A stretch of 64,000 bases of DNA from Meandrina meandrites (GCA_963693305.1 OY855908.1:39726305-39790304), one strand, 5' to 3'. Shown: positions 37,014 through 49,059, counted from the stretch's first letter. Notes: generated from the letters alone by a model not told the origin. Program-made: numbers and translations.

Positions 37014-38742
37014 GTGTATAGTGCACAGTGCACAGAGTACAGTGTACCGTGTATAGTGAACAGTGCACTGTGCACAGAGTACAGTGTACCGTGTATAGTG
37101 CACAGCGCACAGAGTACAGTGTACCGTGTATAGTGCACAGAGTACTGTGTACCGTGTATGGTGTACAGTGCACAGAGTACAGTGTACCGTGTATAGTGCA
37201 CAGTGCAGAGAGTACAGTGTACCGTGTATTGTGCACAGAGTACAGTGTACCGTGTATGGTGCACAGTGCACAGAGTACAGTGTACCGTGTATAGTGCACA
37301 GAGTACAGTGTACCGTGTATAGTGCACAGAGTACAGTGTACCGTGTATAGTGCAAAGAGTACAGTGTACCGTGTATAGTGCACAGAGTACAGTGTACCAT
37401 GTATAGTGCACAGAGTAGAGTGTACCGTGTATAGTGCACAGTGCACAGAGTACAGTGTACCGTGCATAGTGCACAGTGCACAGAGTCCAGTGTACCGTGT
37501 ATAGTGCAGAGTACAGTGTACTGTGTATAGTGCACAGTGCACAGAGTACAGTGTACCGTGTATAGTGCACAGTGCACAGCGTACAGTGTACCGTGTATAG
37601 TGCACAGCACACAGAGTACAGTGTACCGTGTATAGTGCACAGTGCACAGAGTACAGTGTACCGTGTTTAGTGCAAAGAGTACAGTGTACCGTGTATAGTG
37701 CACAGAGTACAGTGTACCGTGTATAGTGCACAGAGTAGAGTGTACCGTGTATAGTGCACAGTGCACGGAGTACAGTGTACCGTGCAAAGTGCACAGTGCA
37801 CAGAGTACAGTGTACCGTCTATAGTGCAAAGAGTACAGTGTACCGTGTATAGTGCACAGAGTACAGTGTACCGTGTATAGTGCACAGAGTAGAGTGTACC
37901 GTGTATAGTGCACAGTGCACAGAGTACAGTGTACCGTGCATAGTGCACAGTGCACAGAGTACAGTGTACCGTGTATAGTGCACAGTGCACAGAGTACAGT
38001 GTACCGTGTATAGTGCACAGTGCACAGAGTACAGTGTACCGTGTATAGTGCACAGCGCACAGAGTACAGTGTACCGTGTATAGTGCACAGTGCACAGAGT
38101 ACAGTGTACCGTGCATAGTGCACAGTGCACAGAGTACAGTGTACCGTGTATAGTGCACAGTGCACAGAGTACAGTGTACCGTGTATAGTGCACAGTGCAC
38201 AGAGTACAGTGTACCGTGTATAGTGCACAGCGCACAGAGTACAGTGTACCGTGTATAGTGCACAGAGTACTGTGTACCGTGTATGGTGTACAGTGCACAG
38301 AGTACAGTGTACCGTGTATAGTGCACAGTGCAGAGAGTACAGTGTACCGTGTATTGTGCACAGAGTACAGTGTACCGTGTATGGTGCACAGTGGACAGAG
38401 TACAGTGTACGTGTATAGTGCACAGAGTACAGTGTACCGTGTATAGTGCAAAGAGTACAGTGTACCGTGTATAGTGCAAAGAGTACAGTGTACAGTGTAT
38501 AGTGCACAGAGTACAGTGTACCGTGTATAGTGCACAGTTCACAGAGTACAGTGTACCGTGTATAGAGCACAGTGCACTGAGTCCAGTGTACAGTGTATAG
38601 TGCACAGTGCACAGAGTACAGTGTACCGTGTATAGTGCACAGTGCACAGAGTACAGTGTACCGTGTATAGTGCACAGTGCACAGTGCACAGTGCACACAG
38701 TACAGTGTACCGTGTATAGTGCACAGTGCACAGAGTACAGTG

Positions 38743-38778
38743 TATATACCGTGTATATACCATATATACTACTATACC
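38743..38778 (+). repeat. L1 landmark 2 (n=1)
   Basis: One ACCGTGTATAT subunit; the terminal part reads ACCATATATACTACTATACC. Confidence 0.85.
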
Positions 38779-39068
38779 GTGTATAGTGCACAGTGCACAG
38801 AGTACAGTGTACCGTGTATAGTGCACAGTGCACAGTGCACAGAGTACAGTGTACCGTGTATAGTGTACACAGTACAGTGTACCGTGTATAGTACACAGTG
38901 CACAGGGTACAGTGTACCGTGTATAGTGCACAGTGCACATAGTACAGTGTACCGTGTATAGTGCACAGTGCACAGAGTACAGTGTACCGTGTATAGTGCA
39001 CAGTGAACAGTGCACAGTGCACACAGTACAGTGTACCGTGTATAGTGCACAGTGCACAGAGTACAGTG

Positions 39069-39104
39069 TATATACCGTGTATATACCGTATATACTACTA
39101 TACC
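39069..39104 (+). repeat. L1 landmark 3 (n=1)
   Basis: One subunit with the canonical end. It lies 326 bp after the previous L1, a local duplication that includes the flanking GTGCACACAGTACAG. Confidence 0.85.
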
Positions 39105-40357
39105 GTGTATAGTGCACAGTGCACAGAGTACAGTGTACCGTGTATAGTGCACAGTGCACAGTGCACAGAGTACAGTGTACCGTGTATAGTGTACACAGTA
39201 CAGTGTACCGTGTATAGTGCAGAGAGTAGAGTGTAACGTGTATAGTGCACAGTGCACAGAGTACAGTTTACCGTGCATAGTGCACAGTGCACTGAGTCCA
39301 GTGTACCGTGTATAGTGCACAGTGCACAGAGTACAGTGTACCGTGTATAGTGCACAGTGCACAGAGTACAGTGTACCGTGTATAGTGCACAGTGCACAGA
39401 GTACAGTGTACCGTGTATAGTGCACAGTGCACAGAGTACAGTGTACCGTGTATAGTGGACAGTGCACAGAGTACAGTGTACCGTGTATAGTGCACAGAGT
39501 ACAGTGTACCGTGTATAGTGGACAGTGCACAGAGTACAGTGTACCGTGTATAGTGCACAGAGTACAGTGTACCGTGTATAGTGCACAGTGCACAGAGTAC
39601 AGTGTACCGTGTATAGTGGACAGTGCACAGAGTACAGTGTACCGTGTATAGTGCACAGAGTACAGTGTACCGTGTATAGTGTACAGTGCACAGAGTACAG
39701 TGCACAGAGTACAGTGTACCGTGTATAGTGAACATAGTACAGTGTACCGTGTATAGTGCACAGAGTACAGTGTACCGTGTTTAGTGCACAGTGCACAGAG
39801 TACAGTGTACCGTGTATAGTGCACAGTGCACAGAGTACAGTGTACCGTGTATAGTGCAGAGTGCACAGAGTACAGTGTACCGTGTATAGTGCACGGTGCA
39901 CAGCATACAGTGTACCGTGTATAGTGCACAGCACACAAAGTACAGTGTACCGTGTATAGTGCACAGTGCACAGAGTACAGTGTACCGTGTATAGTGAACA
40001 TAGTACAGTGTACCGTGTATAGTGCACAGAGTACAGTGTACCGTGTTTAGTGCACAGTGCACAGAGTACAGTGTACCGTGTATAGTGCACAGTGCACAGA
40101 GTACAGTGTACCGTGTATAGTGCACAGTGCACAGAGTACAGTGTACCGTGTATAGTGCACAGTGCACAGTGCACAGAGTACAGTGTACCGTGTATAGTGC
40201 ACAGTGCACACAGCACAGAGTACAGTGTACCGTGTATAGTGCACAGCGCACAGAGTACAGTGTACCGTGTATAGTGCACAGAGTACTGTGTACCGTGTAT
40301 GGTGTACAGTGCACAGAGTACAGTGTACCGTGTATAGTGAACAGAGTACAGTGTGCC

Positions 40358-41542
40358 GTGTATAGTGCACAGAGTACAGTGTACCGTGTATAGTTCACAG
40401 TGCACAGAGTACAGTGTACCGTGTATAGTACACAGTGCACAGGGTACAGTGTACCGTGTATAGTGCACAGTGCACAGAGTACAGTGTACCGTGTTTAGTG
40501 CACAGGGCATAGAGTACAGTGTACCGTGTATAGTGCAGAGTACAGTGTACTGTGTATAGTGCACAGTGCACAGAGTACAGTGTACCGTGTATAGTGCACG
40601 GTGCACAGCATACAGTGTACCGTGTATAGTGTACAGCACACAAAGTACAGTGTACCGTGTATAGTGCACAGTGCACAGAGTACAGTGTACCGTGTATAGT
40701 GCACAGTGCACAGAGTACAGTGTACCGTGTATAGTGCACAGTGCACAGAGTACAGTGTACCGTGTATAGTGGACAGTGCACAGAGTACAGTGTACCGTGT
40801 ATAGTGCACAGAGTACAGTGTACCGTGTATAGTGTACAGTGCACAGAGTACAGTGCACAGAGTACAGTGTACCGTGTATAGTGAACATAGTACAGTGTAC
40901 CGTGTATAGTGCACAGAGTACAGTGTACCGTGTTTAGTGCACAGTGCACAGAGTACAGTGTACCGTGTATAGTGCACAGTGCACAGAGTACAGTGTACCG
41001 TGTATAGTGCACAGTGCACAGAGTACAGTGTACCGTGTTTAGTGCACAGGGCATAGAGTACAGTGTACCGTGTAAAGTGCAGAGTACAGTGTACTGTGTA
41101 TAGTGCACAGTGCACAGAGTACAGTGTACCGTGTATAGTGCACAGTGCAGAGCGTACAGTGTACCGTGTATAGTGCACAGCACACAGCGTACAGTGTACC
41201 GTGTATAGTGCACAGTGCACAGAGTACAGTGCACGGTGTATAGTGCACAGCACACAGAGTACAGTGTACCGTGTATAGTGCACAGTGCACAGAGTACAGT
41301 GCACCGTGTATAGTGCACGGTGCACAGAGTACAGTGTACCGTGTATAGTGCACAGTGCACAGAGTACAGTGTACCACATATAGTGCACAGGGCACAGAGT
41401 ACAGTGTACCGTGGATAGTGCACAGAGTACAGGGTACTGTGTATAGTGGACAGTGCACAGAGTACAGTGTACCGTGTATAGTGCACAGTGCACAGTGTAC
41501 CATGTATAGTGAACAGAGTACAGTGTACCGTGTATAGTACAC
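40358..41542 (+). repeat. Direct copy of the Sat7 block that reappears inverted at 43,396-44,904
   Basis: Reading the minus strand of 44,904 down to 43,396 reproduces this block in order. It gives TAGTTCACAG (40,391), GTACACAGTGCACAGGGTAC, TTTAGTGCACAGGGCATAG, a 26-bp unit TAGTGCAGAG/TACAGTGTACTGTGTA, CAGCACACA, TAGTGAACATAG, GTGTAAAGTGCAGAG (41,071), CCACATATAG (CCACGTATAG in the inverted copy), CCGTGGATAG, CAGGGTACTG and CCATGTATAGTGAACAG. The two copies differ by some substitutions and by about 100 bp of unit-length indels. No counterpart of the 421-bp insert is present here, so this acts as an empty-site allele. Confidence 0.8.
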
Positions 41543-41657
41543 AGTGCACAGAGTACAGTGTACCGTGTATAGTGCACAGAGTACAGTGTACCGTTTATAG
41601 TGCACAGTGCACAGAGTACAGTGTACTGTGTATAGTGCACAGAGTACAGTGTACCGT

Positions 41658-41669
41658 GTATTTGAAAAC
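41658..41669 (+). repeat. L2 landmark a (TTTGAAAAC variant)
   Basis: L2 is a short non-heptamer insert, ATTAGAAAAC, between GTGT and AGTGCAC. This first copy reads ATTTGAAAAC. Confidence 0.8.
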
Positions 41670-42595
41670 AGTGCACAGTGCACAGAGTACAGTGTACCGT
41701 GTATAGTGCAGTGTGCACAGAGTACAGTGTACTGTGTATAGTGCACAGTGCACAGAGTACAGTGTACCATGTATAGTGCATATGCACAGAGTACAGTGTA
41801 CCGTGTATAGTGCACAGTGCACAGAGTACAGTGTACCGTGTATAGTGCACAGTGCACAGAGTACAGTGTACCGTGTATAGTGCACAGTGCACAGAGTACA
41901 GTGTACCGTGTATAGTGCACAGTGCACAGTGGAATGAGTACAGTGTACCGTGTATAGTGCACAGCGCACAGAGTACAGTGTACCGTGTATAGTGCACAGA
42001 GTACTGTGTACCGTGTATGGTGTACAGTGCACAGAGTACAGTGTACCGTGTATAGTGCACAGTGCAGAGAGTACAGTGTACCGTGTATTGTGCACAGAGT
42101 ACAGTGTACCGTGTATGGTGGACAGTGCACAGAGTACAGTGTACCGTGTATAGTGCACAGAGTACAGTGTACCGTGTATAGTGCACAGAGTACAGTGTAC
42201 CGTGTATAGTGCACAGAGTAGAGTGTACCGTGTATAGTGCACAGTGCACAGAGTACAGTGTACCGTGCATAGTGCACAGTGCAGAGAGTACAGTGTACCG
42301 TGTATAGTGCACAGAGTACAGTGTACCGTGTATAGTGCAAAGAGTACAGCGTACCGTGTATAGTGCACAGAGTACAGTGTACCGTGTATAGTGCACAGTG
42401 CACAGAGTACAGTGTACCGTGTATAGAGCACAGTGCACTGAGTCCAGTGTACCGTGTATAGTGCACAGTGAACAGAGTACAGTGTACCGTGTATAGTGCA
42501 CAGTGCACAGAGTACAGTGTACCGTGTATAGTGCACAGTGCACAGTGCACAGAGTACAGTGTACCGGTATAGTGCACAGCGCACAGAGTACAGTG

Positions 42596-42631
42596 TATAT
42601 ACCGTGTATATACCGTATATACTACTATACC
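42596..42631 (+). repeat. L1 landmark 4 (n=1)
   Basis: One subunit, preceded by AGCGCACAGAG as in all later copies. It is the last L1 left of the inverted segment. Confidence 0.85.
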
Positions 42632-43090
42632 GTGTATAGTGCACAGTGCACAGAGTACAGTGTACCGTGTATAGTGCACAGTACACAGTGCACAGAGTAA
42701 AGTGTACCGTGTATAGTGCACAGAGTACAGTGTACCGTGTATAGTGCACAGAGTAGAGTGTACCGTGTATAGTGCACAGTGCACAGAGTACAGTGTACCG
42801 TGCATAGTGCACAGTGCACTGAGTCCAGTGTACAGTGTATAGTGCACAGTGCACAGAGTACAGTGTACCGTGTATAGTGCACAGTGCACAGAGTACAGTG
42901 TACCGTGTATAGTGCACAGTGCACAGTGCACAGAGTACAGTGTACCGTGTATAGTGCACAGTGCACAGTGCACAGAGTACAGTGTACCGTGTATAGTGCA
43001 CAGCGCACAGAGTACAGTGTACCGTGTATAGTGCACAGAGTACTGTGTACCGTGTATGGTGTACAGTGCACAGAGTACAGTGTACCGTGT

Positions 43091-43100
43091 ATTAGAAAAC
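43091..43100 (+). repeat. L2 landmark b
   Basis: Canonical ATTAGAAAAC, about 290 bp before the left inversion breakpoint. Confidence 0.82.
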
Positions 43101-43374
43101 AGTGCACAGTGCACAGAGTACAGTGTACCGTGTATAGTGCACAGTGCACAGTGCACAGTGCAAAGAGTACAGTGTACCGTGTATAGTGCACAGCGCACAG
43201 AGTACAGTGTACCGTGTATAGTGCACAGAGTACTGTGTACCGTGTATGGTGTACAGTGCACAGAGTACAGTGTACCGTGTATAGTGCACAGAGTACTGTG
43301 TACCGTGTATGGTGTACAGTGCACAGAGTACAGTGTACCGTGTATAGTGAACAGAGTACAGTGTGCCGTGTATA

Positions 43375-43415
43375 GTGTACCGTGTATAGTACTCTGTGTA
43401 CTATACACGGTACAC
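43375..43415. repeat. Left inversion breakpoint: 18-bp perfect inverted repeat
   Basis: GTGTACCGTGTATAGTAC (43,375-43,392) and its exact reverse complement (43,398-43,415) flank a 5-base spacer TCTGT. The satellite changes strand here. Everything to the left reads GTGCACAGAGTACAG; everything to the right reads CTGTACTCTGTGCAC. Confidence 0.92.
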
Positions 43416-43862
43416 TGTACTCTGTTCACTATACATGGTACACTGTGCACTGTGCACTATACACGGTACACTGTACTCTGTGCACTGTCCACTATACACA
43501 GTACCCTGTACTCTGTGCACTATCCACGGTACACTGTACTCTGTGCCCTGTGCACTATACGTGGTACATTGTACTCTGTGCACTGTGCACTATACACGGT
43601 ACACTGTACTCTGTGCACCGTGCACTATACACGGTACACTGTACTCTGTGCACTGTGCACTATACACGGTGCACTGTACTCTGTGCACTGTGCACTATAC
43701 ACGGTACACTGTACTCTGTGTGCTGTGCACTATACACGGTACACTGTACTCTGTGCACTGTGCACTATACACAGTACACTGTACTCTGCACTTTACACGG
43801 TACACTGTACTCTATGCCCTGTGCACTAAACACGGTACACTGTACTCTGTGCACTATACACG
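43393..43862 (-). repeat. Sat7, inverted segment (left part)
   Basis: This is the same satellite on the opposite strand, about 470 bp. It is the reverse complement of about 41,030-41,542. The diagnostic variants TACGTGGTACATTG, CTATCCACGG, AGTACCCTGT and TCTGCACTTTACACGG appear in mirrored order. Because the strand is reversed, the stop-free frames here lie on the plus strand. Confidence 0.9.
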
Positions 43863-44283
43863 CCCGGGGGGGTTACTTGGGCCAATCTTTGTTGGGTATG
43901 TTCCGCTAGCCTCTCAAAACCCCTACCCCATTATAATCATATTCTATGGCCAATTATAGACCCCATCTTAGTCACTTTTGGGTAAATGTAATTTTCATGA
44001 CCCCAACTTAGTCACGTAATGGGAGCCGTTTGTCAAATATTAAACAACAGCAATGAATACGGTAACTTTTTCTTTTTGGCGAATCTTTCCGTTTATAAAT
44101 CACAACTTGCCAGAATTTTCTTACCCTCAAAATCCCAGAAAAGTGTGACCCCATTCTAGTCACCCTATAAAAAGTGCTTGAAAAAGCGGCTCCATTATAG
44201 TCAGTCCTGTCGTGAAAATGCGACCCCATCCAGCGGCACATCCCCATTAGCCCATTTGTAGAAAGTGCCCCCCCCCCCCCGGG
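43863..44283. mobile_element. 421-bp non-satellite insertion, MITE-like element with C/G-tract inverted ends
   Basis: This is the only non-satellite sequence in the window. It starts CCCGGGGGGG (43,863-43,872) and ends with C13 then GGG (44,268-44,283), giving inverted termini. A second inverted match lies inside: GGGTATGTTCCGCTAG (43,894-43,909) against the complement of CCAGCGGCACATCCCC (44,230-44,245), 13 of 16. Flanking satellite reads GTGCACTATACAC on both sides, so a 13-bp target duplication is possible, although the array itself repeats this motif. No transposase or convincing ORF is present, so it would be non-autonomous. From memory it resembles dispersed repeats of coral and anemone genomes, which I have not checked. 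A foldback repeat or a fragment of a larger element are alternatives. Confidence 0.7.
43925..44230 (+). repeat. Interspersed GACCCCA-nnn-TAGTCAC motifs inside the insertion
   Basis: Related motifs lie in the same direction at 43,925 (ACCCCATTATAATCA), 43,959 (GACCCCATCTTAGTCAC), 43,999 (GACCCCAACTTAGTCAC), 44,147 (GACCCCATTCTAGTCAC), 44,189 (GCTCCATTATAGTCAG) and 44,222 (GACCCCATC, truncated). Spacing is irregular (34, 40, 148, 42 and 33 bp). The GACCCCA and TAGTCA cores are conserved while the centre varies, as expected of a repeated protein-binding site. A binding function is inference only. Confidence 0.75.
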
Positions 44284-44904
44284 TGTGCACTATACACGGT
44301 ACACTGTACTCTGTGCACTGTGCACTAAACACGGTACACTGTACTCTGTGCACAATACACGGTACACTGTACTATGTTCACTATACACGGTACACTGTAC
44401 TCTGTGCACTGTACTCTGTGCACTGTACACTATACACGGTACACTGTACTCTGTGCACTATACACGGTACACTATACTCTGTGCACTGTGCACTATACAC
44501 GGTACACTGTACTCTGTGCACTGTGCACTATACACGGTACACTGTACTCTGTGCACTGTGCACTATACACGGTACACTGTACTGTGTGCACTGTGCACTA
44601 TACACGGTACACTGTACTCTGTGTGCTGTGCACTATACACGGTACACTGTACACTGTGCACTGTGCACTATACACGGTACACTGTACTCTCTGCACTGTG
44701 CACTATACACAGTACACTGTACTCTGCACTATACACGGTACACTGTACTCTATGCCCTGTGCACTAAACACGATACACTGTACTCTGTGCACTGTGCACT
44801 ATACACGGTACACTGTACCCTGTGCACTGTGTACTATACACGGTACACTGTACTCTGTGCACTGTGAACTATACACGGTACACTGTACTCTGTGCACTAT
44901 ACAC
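44284..44904 (-). repeat. Sat7, inverted segment (right part)
   Basis: About 620 bp of satellite in reverse orientation, the reverse complement of about 40,358-40,970. The mirrored variants CTGTGAACTATACACGG, TACCCTGTGCACTGTG, TCTATGCCCTGTGCAC, TCTGTGTGCTGTGCAC and GTACTATGTTCAC follow the order of the direct copy. Together with 43,393-43,862 it forms one inverted duplication split by the insertion. Confidence 0.9.
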
Positions 44905-44929
44905 CGTGTACCGTGTATAGTGCACAGAG
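44888..44929. repeat. Right inversion breakpoint: 17-bp perfect inverted repeat
   Basis: CTCTGTGCACTATACAC (44,888-44,904) is matched by its exact reverse complement (44,913-44,929) across the spacer CGTGTACC. Outside the perfect arms the match continues with two mismatches. Satellite orientation returns to that of 36,393-43,392. Confidence 0.92.
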
Positions 44930-45272
44930 TGGAGTGTACCGTGTATAGTGCACAGTGCAGAGAGTACAGTGTACCGTGTATAGTGCAAAGAGTACAGTGT
45001 ACCATGTATAGTGCAAAGAGTACAGTGTACCGTGTATAGTGCACAGAGTACAGTGTACCTTGTATAGTGCAGAGTGCACAGAGTACAGTGTACCGTGTAT
45101 AGAGCACAGTGCACTGAGTCCAGTGTACAGTGTATAGTGCACAGTCCACAGAGTACAGTGTACCGTGTATAGTGCACAGTGCACAGAGTACAGTGTACCG
45201 TGTATAGTGCACAGTGCACAGTGCACAGAGTACAGTGTACCGTGTATAGTGCACAGCGCACAGAGTACAGTG

Positions 45273-45319
45273 TATATACCGTGTATATACCGTGTATATA
45301 CCGTATATACTACTATACC
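45273..45319 (+). repeat. L1 landmark 5 (n=2)
   Basis: Two ACCGTGTATAT subunits. First L1 right of the inversion and a member of the 421-bp duplication. Confidence 0.85.
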
Positions 45320-45693
45320 GTGTATAGTGCACAGTGCACAGAGTACAGTGTACCGTGTATAGTGCACAGTGCACAGTGCACAGAGTACAGTGTACCGTGT
45401 ATAGTGCACACAGTACAGTGTACCGTGTATAGTGCAAAGAGTACAGTGTACCGTGTATAGTGCACAGAGTACAGTGTACCTTGTATAGTGCACAGTGCAC
45501 AGAGTACAGTGTACCGTGTATAGAGCACAGTGCACTGAGTCCAGTGTACAGTGTATAGTGCACAGTGCACAGAGTACAGTGTACCGTGTATAGTGCACAG
45601 TGCACAGAGTACAGTGTACCGTGTATAGTGCACAGTGCACAGTGCACAGAGTACAGTGTACCGTGTATAGTGCACAGCGCACAGAGTACAGTG

Positions 45694-45740
45694 TATATAC
45701 CGTGTATATACCGTGTATATACCGTATATACTACTATACC
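45694..45740 (+). repeat. L1 landmark 6 (n=2)
   Basis: Identical to landmark 5, offset 421 bp. Confidence 0.85.
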
Positions 45741-47254
45741 GTGTATAGTGCACAGTGCACAGAGTACAGTGTACCGTGTATAGTGCACAGTGCACAGTGC
45801 ACAGAGTACAGTGTACCGTGTATAGTGCACACAGTACAGTGTACCGTGTATAGTGCACAGTGCACAGAGTACAGTGTACCGTGCATAGTGCACAGTGCAC
45901 TGAGTCCAGTGTACCGTGTATAGTGCACAGTGCACAGAGTACAGTGTACCGTGTATAGTGCACAGTGCACAGAGTACAGTGTACCGTGTATAGTGCACAG
46001 TGCACAGTGCACAGAGTACAGTGTACCGTGTATAGTGGACAGTGCACAGTGCACAGAGTACAGTGTACCGTGTATAGTGCACAGCGCACAGAGTACAGTG
46101 TACCGTGTATAGTGCACAGAGTACTGTGTACCGTGTATGGTGTACAGTGCACAGAGTACAGTGTACCGTGTATAGTGAACAGAGTACAGTGTGCCGTGTA
46201 AAGTGCACAGAGTACAGTGTACCATGTATAGTGCACAGTGCACAGAGTACAGTGTACCGTGTATAGTACACAGTGCACAGGGTACAGTGTACAGTGTATA
46301 GTACACAGTGCACAGAGTACAGTGTACCGCGTTTAGTGCACAGGGCATAGAGTACAGTGTACCGTGTATAGTGCAGAGTACAGTGTACTGTGTATAGTGC
46401 ACAGTGCACAGAGTACAGTGTACCGTGTATAGTGCACAGTGCACAGCGTACAGTGTACCGTGTATAGTGCAGAGTGCACAGAGTACAGTGTACCCTGTAT
46501 AGTGCACAGTGCACAGAGTACAGTGTACCGTGTATAGTGCACAGTGCACAGAGTACAGTGTACTGTGTATAGTGCACAGAGTACAGTGTACCGTGTATAG
46601 GGTACAGTGCACAGAGTACAGTGCACAGAGTACAGTGTACCGTGTATAGTGAACATAGTACAGTGTACCGTGTATAGTGCACATAGTACAGTGTACCGTG
46701 TTTAGTGCACAGTGCACAGAGTACAGTGTACTGTGTATAGTGCACAGTGCACAGAGTACAGTGTACCGTGTATAGTGCACAGCGTACAGTGTACCGTGTA
46801 TAGTGCACAGCACACAGAGTACAGTGTACCGTGTATAGTGCACAGTGCACAGAGTACAGTGCACCGTGTATAGTGCAGAGTGCACAGAGTACAGTGTACC
46901 GTGTATACTGCACAGTGCACAGAGTACAGTGTACCGTGTATAGTGCACAGTGCACAGAGTACAGTGTACCACGTATAGTGCACAGGGCACAGAGTACAGT
47001 GTACCGTGGATAGTGCACAGAGTACAGGGTACTGTGTATAGTGGACAGTGCACAGAGTACAGTGTACCGTGTATAGTGCACAGTGCACAGTGTACCATGT
47101 ATAGTGAACAGAGTACAGTGTACCGTGTATAGTACACAGTGCACAGAGTACAGTGTACCGTGTATAGTGCACAGAGTACAGTGTACCATTTATAGTGCAC
47201 AGTGCACAGAGTACAGTGTACTGTGTATAGTGCACAGAGTACAGTGTACCGTGT

Positions 47255-47264
47255 ATTAGAAAAC
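47255..47264 (+). repeat. L2 landmark c
   Basis: Canonical copy preceded by CCATTTATAG and GTACTGTGTATAG, the usual lead-in. Confidence 0.82.
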
Positions 47265-48577
47265 AGTGCACAGTGCACAGAGTACAGTGTACCGTGTATA
47301 GTGCACAGTGCACAGTGCACAGAGTACAGTGTACCGTTTATAGTGCACAGCGCACAGAGTACAGTGTACCGTGTATAGTGCACAGAGTACTGTGTACCGT
47401 GTATGGTGTACAGTGCACAGAGTACAGTGTACCATGTATAGTGAACAGAGTACAGTGTGCCGTGTATAGTGCACAGAGTACAGTGTACCGTGTATAGTGC
47501 ACAGTGCACAGAGTACAGTGTACCGTGTATAGTACACAGTGCACAGAGTACAGTGTACCGTGTATAGTGCACAGTGCACAGAGTACAGTGTACCGTGTTT
47601 AGTGCACAGGGCATAGAGTACAGTGTACCGTGTATAGTGCACAGAGTACAGTGTACCGTGTATGGTGCACAGTGCAAAGAGTACAGTGTACCGTGTATAG
47701 TGCACAGAGTACAGTGTACCGTGTATAGTGCACAGAGTACAGTGTACCGTGTATAGTGCACAGAGTAGAGTGTACCGTGTATAGTGCACAGTGCACAGAG
47801 TACAGTGTACCGTGCATAGTGCACAGTGCAGAGAGTACAGTGTACCGTGTATAGTGCACAGGGTACAGTGTACCGTGTATAGTGCAAAGAGTACAGTGTA
47901 CCGTGTATAGTGCACAGAGTACAGTGCACCGTGTATAGTGCAGAGTGCACAGAGTACAGTGTACCGTGTATAGTGCACAGTGCACAGAGTACAGTGTACC
48001 GTGTTTAGTGCACAGGGCATAGAGTACAGTGTACCGTGTATAGTGCATTGAGTACTGTGTACCGTGTATGGTGTACAGTGCACAAAGTACAGTGTACCGT
48101 GTATAGTGTACAGTCCAGAGAGTACAGTGTACCGTGTATTGTGCACAGAGTACAGTGTACCGTGTATGGTGCAGAGTGCACAGAGTACAGTGTACCGTGT
48201 ATAGTGCACAGAGTACAGTGTACCGTGTATAGTGCAAAGAGTACAGTGTACCGTGTATAGTGCACAGAGTAGAGTGTACCGTGTATAGTGCACAGTGCAC
48301 AGAGTACAGTGTACCGTGCATAGTGCACAGTGCAGAGAGTACAGTGTACCGTGTATAGTGCAGAGAGTACAGTGTACCGTGTATAGTGCAAAGAGTACAG
48401 TGTACCGTGTATAGTGCACAGAGTACAGTGTACCGTGCATAGTGCACAGTGCACAGAGTACAGTGTACCGTGTATAGTGCACAGTGCACAGAGTACAGTG
48501 TACCGTGTATAGTGCACAGTGCACAGTGCACAGAGTACAGTGTACCGTGTATAGTGCACAGCGCACAGAGCACAGTG

Positions 48578-48635
48578 TATATACCGTGTATATACCGTGT
48601 ATATACCGTGTATATACCGTATATACTACTATACC
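48578..48635 (+). repeat. L1 landmark 7 (n=3)
   Basis: Three subunits; preceded by GAGCACAGTG instead of GAGTACAGTG. Confidence 0.85.
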
Positions 48636-49059
48636 GTGTATAGTGCACAGTGCACAGAGTACAGTGTACCGTGTTTAGTGCACAGTGCACAGTGCACAGA
48701 GTACAGTGTACCGTGTATAGTGCACAGAGTACAGTGTACCGTGTATAGTGCACAGAGTAGAGTGTACCGTGTATAGTGCACAGTGCACAGAGTACAGTGT
48801 ACCGTGCATAGTGCACAGTGCACTGAGTCCAGTGTACCGTGTATAGTGCACAGTGCACAGAGTACAGTGTACCGTGTATAGTGCACAGTGCACTGAGTAC
48901 AGTGTACCGTGTATAGTGCACAGTGCACAGTGCACAGAGTACAGTGTACCGTGTAAAATGCACAGGGCACAGTGCACAGAGCACAGTGTACCGTGTATAG
49001 TGCACAGCGCACAGAGTACAGTGTACTGTGTATAGTGCACAGAGTACAGTGTACCGTGT

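Larger units (their letters stand above)
36393..43392 (+). repeat. Sat7: 28/35/42-bp satellite, direct orientation, left segment
   Basis: The unit is TAGTGCACAG followed by AGTACAGTGTACCGTGTA (28 bp). Insertion of one or two extra TGCACAG heptamers gives 35- and 42-bp units, so unit length grows in 7-bp steps. All three lengths are interspersed. Short palindromes (GTGCAC and GTAC) recur in every unit. The strand shown has TAG in each unit. The opposite strand has no stop codon in any frame of the consensus, which generates spurious open frames of several hundred codons rich in Cys, Tyr, His and Thr. Landmark variants (L1, L2, GGCATAGAG, CGCACAGAG) reveal a longer superimposed order. Confidence 0.97.
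45015..45856 (+). repeat. 421-bp tandem duplication in Sat7
   Basis: L1 starts at 45,273 and 45,694, GCACTGAGTCCAG at 45,111 and 45,532, and GTACCTTGTATAG at about 45,056 and 45,477. All are offset by 421 bp. Differences such as GCAGAGTGCAC against GCACAGTGCAC show that both copies are real. Outer limits are approximate. Confidence 0.85.

Noticed and set aside
43375..43415. Rho-independent terminator at the 18-bp inverted repeat
   Set aside because: The hairpin marks an orientation switch of the satellite. There is no T-tract after it and no gene to terminate.
44008..44247. 79-codon minus-strand ORF inside the 421-bp insertion
   Set aside because: It runs across the repeated GACCCCA/TAGTCAC motifs and its internal similarity (GSHF twice) comes from those repeats. 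There is no recognisable domain, and the length is within chance expectation.
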